The notes beneath the pieces were generated by a model. That model was not told the DNA's origin, searched no databases, and was given only the letters and a program-made list of their open reading frames with translations. DNA of 64,000 nt from Synechococcus sp. LA31. Its GTDB lineage: Bacteria > Cyanobacteriota > Cyanobacteriia > PCC-6307 > Cyanobiaceae. Below, piece by piece: positions 7,755 through 16,991 of the stretch. The DNA is taken from assembly GCF_018502385.1 (NCBI RefSeq), contig NZ_CP075523.1, forward strand, positions 682,001 to 746,000, in the 5' to 3' direction. How positions within the stretch are numbered: the stretch's first letter is position 1; each line of letters starts with the position of its first letter. The position numbers and the translations under genes were made by a program.

Positions 7755-9173
7755 TCAGGCGTCGTAGTACATGGTGAATTCGTGGGGGTGGGGCCGTTGA
7801 CGCAGCTGCTGCACCTCCTCGTATTTCAGGGCGATCCAGTTGTCGATGAAGTCTGCGGTGAAGACGTCACCGGCCAGCAGGTACTCGTGGTCGGCCTTGA
7901 GGGCTTCCAGAGAGCCGTTCAACGAGGCGGGAACGGTTGAGATCTTGGCCAGTTCTTCGGCCGATAGCTCAAACAGGTCAACGTCGGTGCCGTCGCCCGG
8001 GTCGATCTGGTTCTTGATGCCGTCGATGCCAGCCATCAGCATCGCTGCGAAGCCCAGATAGGGGTTGGAGAGCGCGTCGCCGGAGCGGAACTCGAGGCGC
8101 TTGGCCTTGGGGTTCGTGCCGGTGAGGGGGATGCGCACGGCGGCGGAGCGGTTGCCCTGGGAGTACACCAGGTTCACCGGTGCCTCGAAGCCCGGCACCA
8201 GACGCTTATAGCTGTTGGTGGTGGGGTTGGTGAAGGCCAGGAAGCTGGGGGCGTGCTTCAGCAGGCCGCCGATGTACCAACGGGCGGTTTGCGAGAGGTT
8301 GGCGTAGGTGCCTTCACCCCAGAACAGAGGCTGGCCGGCCTTCCAAAGGCTTTGGTGCACGTGCATGCCGCTGCCGTTGTCGGCAAACACGGGCTTGGGC
8401 ATGAATGTGGCGGTTTTGCCGTACTTTTTGGCAATGTTGCGCACCACATATTTGTAGATCATCACGTTGTCGGCCGCGCTGATCAGCTCCGCAAACTTCA
8501 TGCCCAGTTCGTGCTGGGCGGTCGCAACCTCGTGATGCTGTTTCTCGATCGGAACACCCAGTGCTCCCATGGTCAGCAACATCTCGCTGCGCATGTCCTG
8601 CAGCGTGTCGTTGGGCGATACCGGGAAGTAGCCCTCCTTGAGCTGGATCTTGTTGGCAAGGTTGCCGCCCTCTTCAACGCGATCGGTGTTCCAAGGGGCT
8701 TCGATCGAATCAACGCTGTAGAAGCTCGAGCCGTTGGCGCTCTTGTAGCGCACGTCGTCGAACACAAAAAACTCGGGCTCAGGGCCGAAGTAGGCGGTGT
8801 CAGCCAGGCCAGTGCTACCGAGATAGTCAAGGGCCTTCTGGGCTAGGGCACGGGGACAGCGGGCATAGGGCTTGCCGCTGCGGGGCTCCTGGATCGAGCA
8901 GATCAGGCTGAGTGTTTTGTGGCTGTAAAAGGGATCGATCCACGCAGTGTTGGGGTCGGGCACCATCGCCATGTCCGACTCGTTGATCGCTTTCCAGCCG
9001 CGGATCGACGACCCATCGAAAGCCACCCCTTCAGTGAAGGCAGCTTCGTCGATCAGGTCCTGGCAAACGGTGAGGTGCTGCCATTTGCCGTGAAGATCAA
9101 CGAACTTCAGATCGATCAGTTCGATGCCCTCGTCCTTGATCTGACGGAGGACGTCCTGGGCGGTTTTGGCCAT
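7755..9173 (-). CDS. glnA: Glutamine synthetase type I
   Basis: GlnA makes glutamine from glutamate and ammonia with ATP, the first step of the GS-GOGAT cycle. At 472 residues it has the standard type I length. Visible landmarks are the N-terminal beta-grasp region ([11 protein letters not shown]), the latch [12 protein letters not shown], the metal and substrate segments [11 protein letters not shown] and [12 protein letters not shown], the NRSAAVRIP block, and [20 protein letters not shown], where the adenylylation loop usually falls. The gene is monocistronic, with a terminator downstream and an NtcA-type promoter upstream, implying induction under nitrogen limitation. Confidence 0.97.
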   Translation of the reverse strand: MAKTAQDVLRQIKDEGIELIDLKFVDLHGKWQHLTVCQDLIDEAAFTEGVAFDGSSIRGWKAINESDMAMVPDPNTAWIDPFYSHKTLSLICSIQEPRSGKPYARCPRALAQKALDYLGSTGLADTAYFGPEPEFFVFDDVRYKSANGSSFYSVDSIEAPWNTDRVEEGGNLANKIQLKEGYFPVSPNDTLQDMRSEMLLTMGALGVPIEKQHHEVATAQHELGMKFAELISAADNVMIYKYVVRNIAKKYGKTATFMPKPVFADNGSGMHVHQSLWKAGQPLFWGEGTYANLSQTARWYIGGLLKHAPSFLAFTNPTTNSYKRLVPGFEAPVNLVYSQGNRSAAVRIPLTGTNPKAKRLEFRSGDALSNPYLGFAAMLMAGIDGIKNQIDPGDGTDVDLFELSAEELAKISTVPASLNGSLEALKADHEYLLAGDVFTADFIDNWIALKYEEVQQLRQRPHPHEFTMYYDA

Positions 9174-9200
9174 GACGTGAGCGCTTGAAGGCTGAGAGGA

Positions 9201-9220
9201 AGCCCGCCTGGAACCGGGCT
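9201..9220 (-). repeat. Short inverted repeat in the glnA leader
   Basis: AGCCCG (9201-9206) and CGGGCT (9215-9220) can form a 6-bp stem with an 8-nt loop in the glnA mRNA leader, about 28 nt before the start codon. I could not match the leader to the glnA glutamine-riboswitch consensus. It may be chance in GC-rich sequence. Confidence 0.3.
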
Positions 9221-9226
9221 CGCGGG

Positions 9227-9269
9227 ACCGTACGGAGCAGCCCCGTCACCCCTGTGTATCAGGTGTAAC
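9227..9269 (-). promoter_or_regulatory. NtcA-activated promoter of glnA
   Basis: Read on the minus strand, GTT-N8-TAC (9269-9256) matches the NtcA consensus GTA-N8-TAC with one mismatch. It is followed after 23 nt by TACGGT (9232-9227), which fits the TAN3T -10 box. This spacing is the class II NtcA promoter arrangement (site about 22-23 nt upstream of the -10 box, replacing a -35 box). It lies about 54 nt upstream of the glnA start. Confidence 0.7.
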
Positions 9270-9403
9270 CAAAATCTCGACTGATGCCAGAGCACCCACT
9301 TGCGTAACCGTTTCTGTCATCTTGACCAGATCCATGCAACAGCAAGGGTTTTGAGGGTTTGCAGGTGCTACCTTCCGGCACAGGTGCGTCGATCCTTCAC
9401 GCC

Positions 9404-9934
9404 ATGCGCGATGCCATCACTGGTTTGATCGGTCGTTATGACCAGCTAGGCCGCTATTTCGATCGCGACGCTGTCGACCGCATCGCTGCTTACTTCTCTG
9501 AATCTCAACTGCGCCTTGCCGCTGTTGAGCTGATCAACCGCGAGGCTGCCGAGATTGTGCGCGAGGCTAGTCAGCGCCTCTGGCAGGCCGATCCCGAGCT
9601 GCTCTTGCCAGGGGGTAACGCCTACACCACCCGTCGCTGGGCAGCCTGCCTGCGCGATATGGATTACTTCCTTCGCTACGCCAGCTACGCCCTGGTGGCT
9701 GACGACAGCACGATCCTCAACGAGCGGGTCCTCAACGGTCTCGACGACACCTATAAAAGTCTTGGTGTGCCCACCGGACCCACCGTGCGCAGCATCGCTC
9801 TGATGGCTGATGTGCTGTGCGAGCAGCTGCTCGATGCTGGTGTTGCCAGCCTTGATCAACTCAACGCGGTTGTGCGCCCGCCTTTTGATCACCTCTGCCG
9901 CGGCCTCGCTGACAACAACGTCCGCGCCCGCTGA
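9404..9934 (+). CDS. apcF: Allophycocyanin beta-18 subunit ApcF
   Basis: ApcF is a minor core subunit of the phycobilisome that pairs with the core-membrane linker ApcE in the terminal emitter region. The 176-residue protein starts RDAITGLIGRYDQLGRYFD, as ApcF does, and has the bilin-binding segment PGGNAYTTRRWAACLRD with the chromophore Cys at about residue 82. The ending LNERVLNGLDDTYKSLGVP is typical of allophycocyanin beta-type chains. The ATG at 9404 is chosen by homology; the frame opens at 9359. A Trp follows the RR pair where Tyr is commoner. It faces glnA across a shared 230-nt intergenic region. Confidence 0.93.
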   Translation: MRDAITGLIGRYDQLGRYFDRDAVDRIAAYFSESQLRLAAVELINREAAEIVREASQRLWQADPELLLPGGNAYTTRRWAACLRDMDYFLRYASYALVADDSTILNERVLNGLDDTYKSLGVPTGPTVRSIALMADVLCEQLLDAGVASLDQLNAVVRPPFDHLCRGLADNNVRAR

Positions 9935-9984
9935 GCAGCGCGTCACCTCGTTTGTAGGCTCCCACACACAGACCCAACCAGGCC

Positions 9985-11175
9985 TTGGCAACCTCCTCTT
10001 CTCCTGTGTCCGATCGGCATCGTCTCCAGCTCGGCCCGATCGCTACGCCGGATCGGCTGCTGCTGGGCCCTGGCCCCTCCAATGCCCATCCCACGGTGCT
10101 GCAGGCCCTCAGCCGCACACCGATTGGGCACCTGGATCCCCTCTACGTTGCCTTGATGGGCGAGGTTCAGGAGCTGCTCCGTTACGTGTGGCAGACCGAC
10201 AACCGCCTCACCCTGCCCATGAGCGGCACTGGATCGGCCGCGATGGAAGCCACCATCGCCAACATGGTGGAGCCCGGCGACACCATGTTGGTGGCCGTGA
10301 AGGGTTACTTCGGTCTTCGCCTGCAAGACATGGCAGGGCGTTATCGGGCCGACGTGCGCACGATCGAAAAGCCTTGGGGTGAAGCGTTCAGTCTCGAGGA
10401 GATCGAGGCTGGCCTCAAGGAGCACCGCCCCAAGATCCTTGCCATGGTGCACGCCGAAACCTCCACTGGTGTGCGTCAGCCCATGGATGGCATTGGCGAT
10501 CTCTGCCGCCAGTACGACTGCCTTCTGCTGCTCGACACCGTCACCTCGCTCGGAGCGGTCCCGCTGTATCTCGACGCGTGGAAGGTTGACCTTGCCTACA
10601 GCTGCAGCCAGAAGGGCCTGAGTTGCCCTCCTGGCCTTGGGCCCTTCACCATGGGCCCCCGCGCTGAAGAGAAGCTGGCCGCACGCAGCGGCAAGGTTCC
10701 CAACTGGTACCTGGATGTGAGCCTGCTCAACCAGTACTGGGGCAGCGATCGGGTGTATCACCACACGGCGCCGGTGAATATGAATTTCGGCATGCGTGAG
10801 GCCCTCCGTCTGATCGCGGAAGAGGGCCTCGAGAACGTATGGGAGCGCCACCGCCGCAACGCTGAGAAGCTCTGGGCTGGCCTTGAATCCCTCGGCTTGC
10901 AATGCCACGTGCCGGTTGATCTGCGCTTGCCCACTCTCACGACCGTGCGCATTCCCGACGGTGTGGACGGCAAGGCCTTCAGCCTGCATTTACTGAATAA
11001 GCACGGTATCGAGGTTGGAGGTGGCCTCGGCGCTCTCGCCGGCAAGGTGTGGCGTATTGGTCTGATGGGCTACAACAGCCGAGAGGAGAACGTGGATCGT
11101 CTGCTCAACCTTCTTGAGCAAGAGCTGCCTGCTTTCCGAAACGCTGTTCCCGTTGCTGCTGCCGCCGCAGCTTGA
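9985..11175 (+). CDS. Class V aminotransferase (alanine/serine-glyoxylate type)
   Basis: This PLP enzyme of the serine-pyruvate/alanine-glyoxylate aminotransferase group probably transaminates glyoxylate in photorespiratory metabolism. Landmarks are LLLGPGPSNAHPTVL and LDPLYVALMGEVQELL near the N terminus, MSGTGSAAMEA for phosphate binding, LLLDTVTSLGAVPLYLD, and the PLP-lysine loop SCSQKGLSCPPG with Lys at about residue 210. It is annotated at 396 residues from a TTG at 9985; a GTG eight codons later would remove only a few residues. The Ala-rich C-terminal tail lies opposite the 3' end of tadA (71-nt convergent overlap). Confidence 0.9.
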   Translation: MATSSSPVSDRHRLQLGPIATPDRLLLGPGPSNAHPTVLQALSRTPIGHLDPLYVALMGEVQELLRYVWQTDNRLTLPMSGTGSAAMEATIANMVEPGDTMLVAVKGYFGLRLQDMAGRYRADVRTIEKPWGEAFSLEEIEAGLKEHRPKILAMVHAETSTGVRQPMDGIGDLCRQYDCLLLLDTVTSLGAVPLYLDAWKVDLAYSCSQKGLSCPPGLGPFTMGPRAEEKLAARSGKVPNWYLDVSLLNQYWGSDRVYHHTAPVNMNFGMREALRLIAEEGLENVWERHRRNAEKLWAGLESLGLQCHVPVDLRLPTLTTVRIPDGVDGKAFSLHLLNKHGIEVGGGLGALAGKVWRIGLMGYNSREENVDRLLNLLEQELPAFRNAVPVAAAAAA

Positions 11176-11629
11176 ACCAGGTCCCCAGCTGGAGGGCACA
11201 AGCCTCAGCTTCCACCCCCGCGTGCACCTGCATGTGGTGATGGGCGCTGGGGTCTTGGCTCAGGTCGAGCACTCCCCCGAGGGCACCGCGTTTGGCATCC
11301 GCTGCTCCGAACACCACCCGGCCTACCCGTGCTTGGACCAAGGCCCCGGCGCACATTGGACACGGTTCGAGGGTGACGAGCAGCGTGCAGTCGTTCAAGC
11401 GCCAGTCGCTGCGCAACCGAGCTGCCTGCTGCAGGGCTATCAGTTCTGCGTGGCCCAGGGGCTGTTGATCTTGCTCCCGCCGGTTGCTGCCCCAGCCCAC
11501 TGCCCGGCCTTGACCATCGAGCACCACAGCGGCCACTGGAATCTCACCCTCGGCCCCCACCGCTGCGGCCCGCCGCAGTAGGCGTTGCATCCACAGGATC
11601 TCCAGCGCCTGTTCCAGAACCCAGTCCAC
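11105..11629 (-). CDS. tadA: tRNA-specific adenosine deaminase TadA
   Basis: TadA deaminates wobble adenosine 34 of tRNA-Arg(ACG) to inosine. The zinc-deaminase motifs are intact: HAE (His60, Glu62) and PCPMC (residues 89-93) in the 174-residue form starting at the GTG at 11629. I chose this start because it gives the family-like N terminus (an aromatic-Met pair, WM, before the deaminase fold); an ATG 13 codons later is also possible. The C-terminal tail is rich in Gln and Arg (LRRQQQREQRF) and is encoded opposite the Ala-rich end of the aminotransferase gene. Confidence 0.9.
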   Translation of the reverse strand: MDWVLEQALEILWMQRLLRRAAAVGAEGEIPVAAVVLDGQGRAVGWGSNRREQDQQPLGHAELIALQQAARLRSDWRLNDCTLLVTLEPCPMCAGALVQARVGRVVFGAADAKRGALGGVLDLSQDPSAHHHMQVHAGVEAEACALQLGTWFKLRRQQQREQRFGKQAALAQEG

Positions 11630-11677
11630 GCTGCAGTCACAATGCCAGCGTCTGATCCCACCACGTGATTGGGGAGA

Positions 11678-13117
11678 ATGAGCCAACCCTGCGGCGCCGC
11701 CTTGGCTCCAGCCCCTCAGCCCGAGTCCGCGGCTTCTGCGCCCCTGCCGTTGTTTCCGCACCCCGGCCAGCTCGACCCTGAGCTGGCTTCATTCCTGCAC
11801 AGCGCCAGTGATCAGCTCTGCCGCTGGTGGGCCGATGCCGACCAGCGCTCTCCCCTGCCACTGCTGAGTGTTCTGCCGGACGTGTCACCCGCGGTCAACG
11901 GGCTATCGGCTGCAGGGTTGCTGGAGGATCTGCAGCTGGTGATGGATGGAGCCTTCAATCCGTTGCACCCCGGCTCGATGGCTCACCTCGATCCGCCACC
12001 GCTCACGGCATCTGTGGTGGCTGATCTGATCTGTGCCGGCCTCAACAACAATTTGCTGGCGGAGGAGCTCTCCCCCAGCTTGTCGCGGTTGGAGCGCAGC
12101 CTTTGCGCTTGGATCGCTAAGCAACTTGGTTTGGGCGAGCAAGCCGGTGGGGTGGCCGCAAGCGGCGGCAGCCTCAGCAACTTGATGGCGCTTGTGGTGG
12201 CGCGCCAGCAGCGGGGGTTGGTGGGCGTGCAAGACGCCGTTGTGTTCTGCAGCGCTGATGCCCATGTGTCCACGGCGAAGGCTCTGGCGGTGATGGGCCT
12301 ACCGCCGGCGGCACTGCGGCCGGTGGCGGTCGATGCCCACGGGCGTTTGCAGGTGGATCAGTTGTCGGTTGATCTCGATGCTGCCCGGTCTGCCGGACTG
12401 CCGGTGTTGGCCGTTGTGGCCACCGCCGGCACCACCGTGCGCGGCGCCATCGATCCTCTTTCCGAGATGGCGGCGTTGTGTCGCCGCCATCAGATCTGGT
12501 TGCACGTGGATGGGGCCATCGGTGCGGTCTTCGGTCTCAGCGCCAGCCATGCCAGCCTCGTTTCAGGTCTGGGCTTGGCCGATTCGCTCACGGTGAACCC
12601 CCAGAAGCTGCTCGGCATCACCAAAACCTCCTCGCTGCTGTTGCTTCGCCAGCCGGATCTTCTGGCCAGCTGCTTTGCCACAGGCCTGCCCTATATGGAG
12701 CCCAGCTGGGCGGATGCCCACGGCGGGGAATGCGGTTTGCAGGGCACGCGGCCAGCTGAAGTGCTCAAGCTCTGGCTCGGCCTGCGCCAACTTGGAATGA
12801 ACGGCATCCACCACTTGCTCAGCGCTGCCATCGAGCGCCGCAGCCAGCTCCAGGCGCTGCTCAGTGCCCTGCCTCTCGAGCTGCGCGGTGGTCCACTGCA
12901 TCTGTTGGCCTTCACCCCCCAAGACCTCGATGCATCCGAGGCGGAGGTTTGGTCACAGCAGACTCGCCACCGCCTGCTCGAGTCGCAGCTGATGTTGTCA
13001 CGCCCGCTCTACCAAGGCCGCCATCACCTCAAGGCCGTGCTGGGCAACCCTCATACCGGTGCCGAGCAGCTCCAGGCCGTGGCTGACGTGCTAGCGGCTT
13101 CCCTTCCATCCCATTGA
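11678..13117 (+). CDS. PLP-dependent group II decarboxylase family protein
   Basis: This 479-residue protein resembles glutamate, diaminobutyrate and aromatic amino acid decarboxylases. It has the N-terminal FNPLHPGSMAHLDPPPL block, ASGGSLSNLMAL for cofactor phosphate, VATAGTTVRGAIDPL, HVDGAIGA (His276, Asp278) and the Schiff-base region NPQKLLG with Lys at about 310. The usual motif is NPHK or DPHK; here Gln replaces His, and the segment after HVD is GAIG rather than the common AAxxG. Substrate specificity cannot be read from sequence. The ATG at 11678 is preferred over a TTG three codons upstream. It begins about 48 nt from the divergent tadA start. Confidence 0.85.
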   Translation: MSQPCGAALAPAPQPESAASAPLPLFPHPGQLDPELASFLHSASDQLCRWWADADQRSPLPLLSVLPDVSPAVNGLSAAGLLEDLQLVMDGAFNPLHPGSMAHLDPPPLTASVVADLICAGLNNNLLAEELSPSLSRLERSLCAWIAKQLGLGEQAGGVAASGGSLSNLMALVVARQQRGLVGVQDAVVFCSADAHVSTAKALAVMGLPPAALRPVAVDAHGRLQVDQLSVDLDAARSAGLPVLAVVATAGTTVRGAIDPLSEMAALCRRHQIWLHVDGAIGAVFGLSASHASLVSGLGLADSLTVNPQKLLGITKTSSLLLLRQPDLLASCFATGLPYMEPSWADAHGGECGLQGTRPAEVLKLWLGLRQLGMNGIHHLLSAAIERRSQLQALLSALPLELRGGPLHLLAFTPQDLDASEAEVWSQQTRHRLLESQLMLSRPLYQGRHHLKAVLGNPHTGAEQLQAVADVLAASLPSH

Positions 13118-13127
13118 GTTGCCGCTG

Positions 13128-13355
13128 ATGACTGCACCGCAACCCCGAGGCCGCTGGGTGGCCATCGTGACGGGTGCCATCTCCATCGCGATCGCCGCCG
13201 CCTATCTGGTGTTGATCACTGTGCTTGATGCACGCGGACCTTTGCTGCCCCCTCCTCCTGAGGCATTGGGCTTGGCTTCTGCTAGCGCGACTTCGGCTGC
13301 GGCGGCAGTCGATCCTGCTTTTGCTGCCGCTGCAACGGCTCCACCACACGATTGA
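13128..13355 (+). CDS. Small single-pass membrane protein
   Basis: This predicted 75-residue protein has one clear membrane segment (about residues 9-30, starting WVAIVTGAISIAIAAAYLV) followed by LDARGPLLPPPPEALG, a pattern I associate with picocyanobacterial small membrane proteins without a name. The remaining tail is Ala/Ser-rich, low complexity, and is encoded opposite the 3' end of the convergent GTPase gene (74-nt overlap), so the true conserved part probably ends near residue 45. It starts 10 nt after the decarboxylase stop. Confidence 0.7.
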   Translation: MTAPQPRGRWVAIVTGAISIAIAAAYLVLITVLDARGPLLPPPPEALGLASASATSAAAAVDPAFAAAATAPPHD

Positions 13356-14859
13356 AGGCAGCGGTCAGGAAGGCCTGCAGGGCTGAGTCGCGGCGGTTGA
13401 GGTCGTACTGCCGCTGCACCACCTCTTGGATGCCACCATCGCCCCAGTCCTGATCCTGCTGGAAGTAGGTGATGAAGCTGCGTCCCGCCACTCGCGTGAG
13501 CCAGCCGGCCCCAACCGCTTGAACGGCTCGGCTGAGCACCAAGGCCGGCAGATTCAGGCTCAGTGCTGCGCTGATCAGGCCCATTCCGCCTTTGATCACG
13601 CCGAGGCTGGCCAGGGTGCGCCCCACTGAAACCGCCAACTCTTGGGCGGCCGCTCGGCTGAGGCTGACCCCATAGATCCTGCCGATCTCCACCACCATCT
13701 GGGCATTCACAGCTGCGGCCCCGAGCAGATCAACCCCGGGCAGCGGCGTGGCGGCAATCACACCGGCGCTGATCCAGCTGTAACGATCCACCACGCTTTC
13801 GGCATCCTGCTGGCGTTGTTCGCTGAGGAGCCTGCGACCTGCATCGCTGAGGCGTCGGCTCTGAAGAAGGATGTTGTCGGCGATCAGCTCTTCGCCATCA
13901 CTGTGCAAGACCTGAGCGATGCGGCGCAGCAGGGCATCGATTTCGGGCTCGGGTTGCAACGGTTTGCCCCCTGGCATCGGCACTGATTGCGGTGCCGAGC
14001 TGGTGGCGATCACATCCTCGGCCGCGATTCGGCCTTGGCATCGGCGCCGCAGCAGTGCCAACAGCCGTCGCTCCTCCTCCTGCCCGCGCAGGTCGCATTT
14101 GTTGAGCACGAGCAGCAGCCGTTTACCCAGCTGAGAGAGGGCTGAAAACACCTCCTGCTCCGCTGCCCGCAGATCGCCATCCACCACCAGCACCAGGAGG
14201 TCAGCGTTGGCGGCTTCGCTGCGGGCCAACTGTTCGCGCCGCTGCCCTTCGCTGCCTGCTTCCAAGATGCCCGGTGTGTCCACCAGCTTCAGGCCCCGGC
14301 TGAGGTTCTGCAGCCGCAGCCGATAGCTCACGCAGGCCCCGGTGGATCCCATGGCGGCTCCTACCTGTCCCACAACGTCGTTCAGCAGCGCTCGGATCAA
14401 CGACGTCTTCCCTGCTGATCCGGTGCCGAAGACCACCACCACCAGGTCACCGCGTTCCAGTTCAGCGGCCACCCGCTGGCGCTCCTGCTGGAGTGCTTCC
14501 TTTTGCACTGCATCACGGATGCGTTCCAGCAGTTGATCCACCGCTTGCAGTTGCTGTTGAGCCGCTTCTTGTCGGTTGCCGGGCGGGGGTGGCAAGGCGG
14601 CCGCGCTGCGATCCCCATGGCGCGCTGGCAGTCGCCAGCCATGTTTTCGCAGTGTGTCGAGCCACGGCCAGGCGAACCGAGCAGCCAACAAAGCGCCGCC
14701 TCCGAATAGCAGCAGAGTGAAGGGCCCCACCAGCCAGGCCGGCAGCAGATAGCTCAGTTGCCAGATCAGGTTGTTGATGGCCTGCAGCACCGCCGTCATC
14801 ACCACCAGCACCAGCAGACCGCCACCGAGCCAGAGCCAAAGCCGGGCAGGAGCTTTCAA
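13282..14859 (-). CDS. Membrane-associated GTPase with DUF697 domain
   Basis: This 525-residue protein has two N-terminal hydrophobic segments (about 7-26 and 38-60), then a G domain with G1 FGTGSAGKTS (144-153), G3 DTPG (194-197) and G4 NKCD (253-256). A C-terminal DUF697-like region (about 340-500) includes ATPLPGVDLLGAAAVNAQMV. Related YcjF/Era-like GTPases act at the membrane, but this subgroup has no settled function. The start is a TTG at 14859, 11 nt after the PBP stop, so it is probably cotranscribed with bioY, lspA and the PBP. The Gln/Arg/Pro-rich C terminus overlaps the convergent small membrane gene. Confidence 0.85.
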   Translation of the reverse strand: MKAPARLWLWLGGGLLVLVVMTAVLQAINNLIWQLSYLLPAWLVGPFTLLLFGGGALLAARFAWPWLDTLRKHGWRLPARHGDRSAAALPPPPGNRQEAAQQQLQAVDQLLERIRDAVQKEALQQERQRVAAELERGDLVVVVFGTGSAGKTSLIRALLNDVVGQVGAAMGSTGACVSYRLRLQNLSRGLKLVDTPGILEAGSEGQRREQLARSEAANADLLVLVVDGDLRAAEQEVFSALSQLGKRLLLVLNKCDLRGQEEERRLLALLRRRCQGRIAAEDVIATSSAPQSVPMPGGKPLQPEPEIDALLRRIAQVLHSDGEELIADNILLQSRRLSDAGRRLLSEQRQQDAESVVDRYSWISAGVIAATPLPGVDLLGAAAVNAQMVVEIGRIYGVSLSRAAAQELAVSVGRTLASLGVIKGGMGLISAALSLNLPALVLSRAVQAVGAGWLTRVAGRSFITYFQQDQDWGDGGIQEVVQRQYDLNRRDSALQAFLTAAFNRVVEPLQRQQKQDRLPPQPKSR

Positions 14860-14870
14860 GGGTTCAGACC

Positions 14871-16991
14871 TCAGCGCAGGGTGGATTGACGATCGAGATG
14901 GCCTCGACCGGCTGATCGGATGATCTCGCCCCAGAGCTCAGCAGCCAAGGCGCTGCCGGCCCCGGTCGCGCGGTTGTCGTCATGGCCAAGCCAGACGCCG
15001 GCCACCCAGTGCCGGCTGGGCTCATAGCCAACGAAGAGCAAATCTCGCCCGTCGTTGGTGGTGCCTGTTTTGCCCCCTTCCTCTCCGCCCAGCCGTGCCG
15101 CTCGGCCGGTGCCCGAACGCACCACGGCCCGGAGCATCATCTGCATCTGCTGAGCCTGGGCTTCGGTGAGTACGCGCCGCTGTTGATGCCAGCGCAGCCC
15201 ACTAGCTGCTGCGCTGCGTTTGCGTTCGGCATCGGTGAGTAGGCGGATCGTGCTGGGCGCATGCCACGTGCCGTTGTTGGCTACGGCGGCGTAGGCCGCT
15301 GTGAGCTCGACCAGGCGCACTTCCGCCTGGCCGAGGGCCAGCCCCGGCACAGGCTCCAACGGGCTGCTGATGCCAAGGCGGCGCGCCAGATCCACCACGC
15401 GATCCAGCCCGACCCGGCGCGCCAGGCGTAAGGCTGCGGTGTTGCTGGAACTGGCGAACGCGGCTTGCAAGCTGAGGTTGCCGGCACACCCGCTCCGAAA
15501 GACCTGGCCTCCCCACTCCAGCGGGCCGCAGGGCACCGAATCCGTGGGTTTCAGGCCGAGCTCTAGGGCCGCCAGATAGGGGAACAGCTTGAACGTGCTG
15601 CCCGGCTGGCGCAGCGCCATGCTGGCCCTGTTGTATTGGCTCTGGTTGTAGTCGCGCCCACCAGCGATCGCCAGGATGCCCCCGTGACGGCTATCCAGCA
15701 CCACCACAGCCCCCTGGCTGGGTCCAGTGCCAGCGTTGAGCCGCTTCTGTAGGCGCCGCTCCACCACCTGTTGCAGCAACGGATCGAGGTAGGTGCTGAC
15801 GAGGAAATTACCTTCGGCGGCCACATCTGCCCCCAGCAGACCCTCCAGATCCCGTTTCACTTGATCGGTGTAAAAGGGCATGGGCCGGGCGCTGCCGCTC
15901 GTGCCGCAGGCCTGCGCGGCCATTCGCAAGGGTTGCCGCCTGGCCTGGCGGACCCGCTCTGCGCTGATGCGCCCCGCTTCCGCCATCTTCACCAACACCC
16001 GGTTGCGGGAATTGAGGGCCGCCTGGGGATTGCTGCAGGGATCGAAACCATTGGGGGATGGCAGCAGCCCCACCAGCAACGCCGCCTCTTCGAGGCTGAG
16101 CTGGCTGGCGGGTTTGCCGAAGTATTGACGGGCGGCATCCTCAAAGCCCCACCCCACGCCGAGATACACCCGGTTGAGATAGTTGAGCAGCAGGCTGCGC
16201 TTGCTGCTGCTCGCCTCCAGTTGGAGGGCCACCAACAGCTCTCGCCACTTACGCGCCAGGGTTTCGCCACGGCCCACCTGTTCGGGATACAGGCTGCGGG
16301 CCAGCTGCTGTGTGATCGTGCTGCCCCCTTCCAGCACCCGGCCGCCACTGAGATTGGTGATCAGTGCCCGGGCTGTTCCGATCGGATCAAGGCCGGGATG
16401 CCACCAGAAGCGGTTGTCTTCGCTGGCCAGCAGGGCATCGATGAGCAGGCTGGGAAAGCCGCTGAGGGAGCGTTGCTCTCGATGCTGGGAGGAGTCGGCC
16501 GACGCCAGAGGTCGATCGGCACCGTCGTAAAGCACCAGCGGCCCACGGTTCAGGGCCATCCCAGGGCGCACTGGCACCTGCAGGCGCCCTAGCCCAAGCA
16601 GGGCCAGCCCGCTCATGGCCATCGCCGCCAACGCAACACTGCTCAAACGGCGCAGCAGCCTGAGGGGGCGCTCGCTGGGGTGGCTGAACTGCAGCTCGGC
16701 GGCAGTGTTCGCATGGTCGGGCGCCAGACAGACGCGATCCCCATCGCTGAGCAAGAGCTGGTGAATGCGCCGACCTCGCCACCACAATCCGTTGGTGGAG
16801 TTGAGATCACTCAGCAGCCATGCACCACCCACCTGCTCCAGCAGCGCGTGTTGCAGGCTCACGCCCGGTGCCTGAATGCAGATTTCCGCGTTGGCGTCAC
16901 GACCCAGGCGATAGGCACCTGGGGTGAGCTGCAGCCGCTGTTCCCTGCCGCCTGGGCTCCACCAGCGCAGCTCCGCGGCGCCGCCGCTCAT
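14871..16991 (-). CDS. FHA-domain class A penicillin-binding protein
   Basis: This bifunctional peptidoglycan synthase of 706 residues has an extra cytoplasmic FHA domain. FHA (about 8-95): GR at 30-31, Ser45 and His48, and NSTNG at 64-68, the phosphothreonine-binding residues. A membrane anchor lies at 117-136. The GT51 glycosyltransferase has [10 protein letters not shown] (191-200) and GGSTITQQ (222-229). The transpeptidase has STFK (465-468, nucleophile Ser465), SSN (515-517) and KTGT (641-644). All catalytic motifs are intact. The ATG at 16991 overlaps the lspA stop (ATGA). The FHA head suggests control by a Ser/Thr kinase, which is inference. Confidence 0.93.
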   Translation of the reverse strand: MSGGAAELRWWSPGGREQRLQLTPGAYRLGRDANAEICIQAPGVSLQHALLEQVGGAWLLSDLNSTNGLWWRGRRIHQLLLSDGDRVCLAPDHANTAAELQFSHPSERPLRLLRRLSSVALAAMAMSGLALLGLGRLQVPVRPGMALNRGPLVLYDGADRPLASADSSQHREQRSLSGFPSLLIDALLASEDNRFWWHPGLDPIGTARALITNLSGGRVLEGGSTITQQLARSLYPEQVGRGETLARKWRELLVALQLEASSSKRSLLLNYLNRVYLGVGWGFEDAARQYFGKPASQLSLEEAALLVGLLPSPNGFDPCSNPQAALNSRNRVLVKMAEAGRISAERVRQARRQPLRMAAQACGTSGSARPMPFYTDQVKRDLEGLLGADVAAEGNFLVSTYLDPLLQQVVERRLQKRLNAGTGPSQGAVVVLDSRHGGILAIAGGRDYNQSQYNRASMALRQPGSTFKLFPYLAALELGLKPTDSVPCGPLEWGGQVFRSGCAGNLSLQAAFASSSNTAALRLARRVGLDRVVDLARRLGISSPLEPVPGLALGQAEVRLVELTAAYAAVANNGTWHAPSTIRLLTDAERKRSAAASGLRWHQQRRVLTEAQAQQMQMMLRAVVRSGTGRAARLGGEEGGKTGTTNDGRDLLFVGYEPSRHWVAGVWLGHDDNRATGAGSALAAELWGEIIRSAGRGHLDRQSTLR

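Noticed and set aside
9174-9403. Glutamine riboswitch in the glnA leader, and an apcF promoter
   Set aside because: Only a 6-bp inverted repeat is seen and the conserved glnA-motif bases could not be matched; no convincing -35/-10 pair for apcF was found.
15771-16592. 273-codon frame opposite the FHA-PBP
   Set aside because: Antisense shadow; the sense strand has every catalytic motif.
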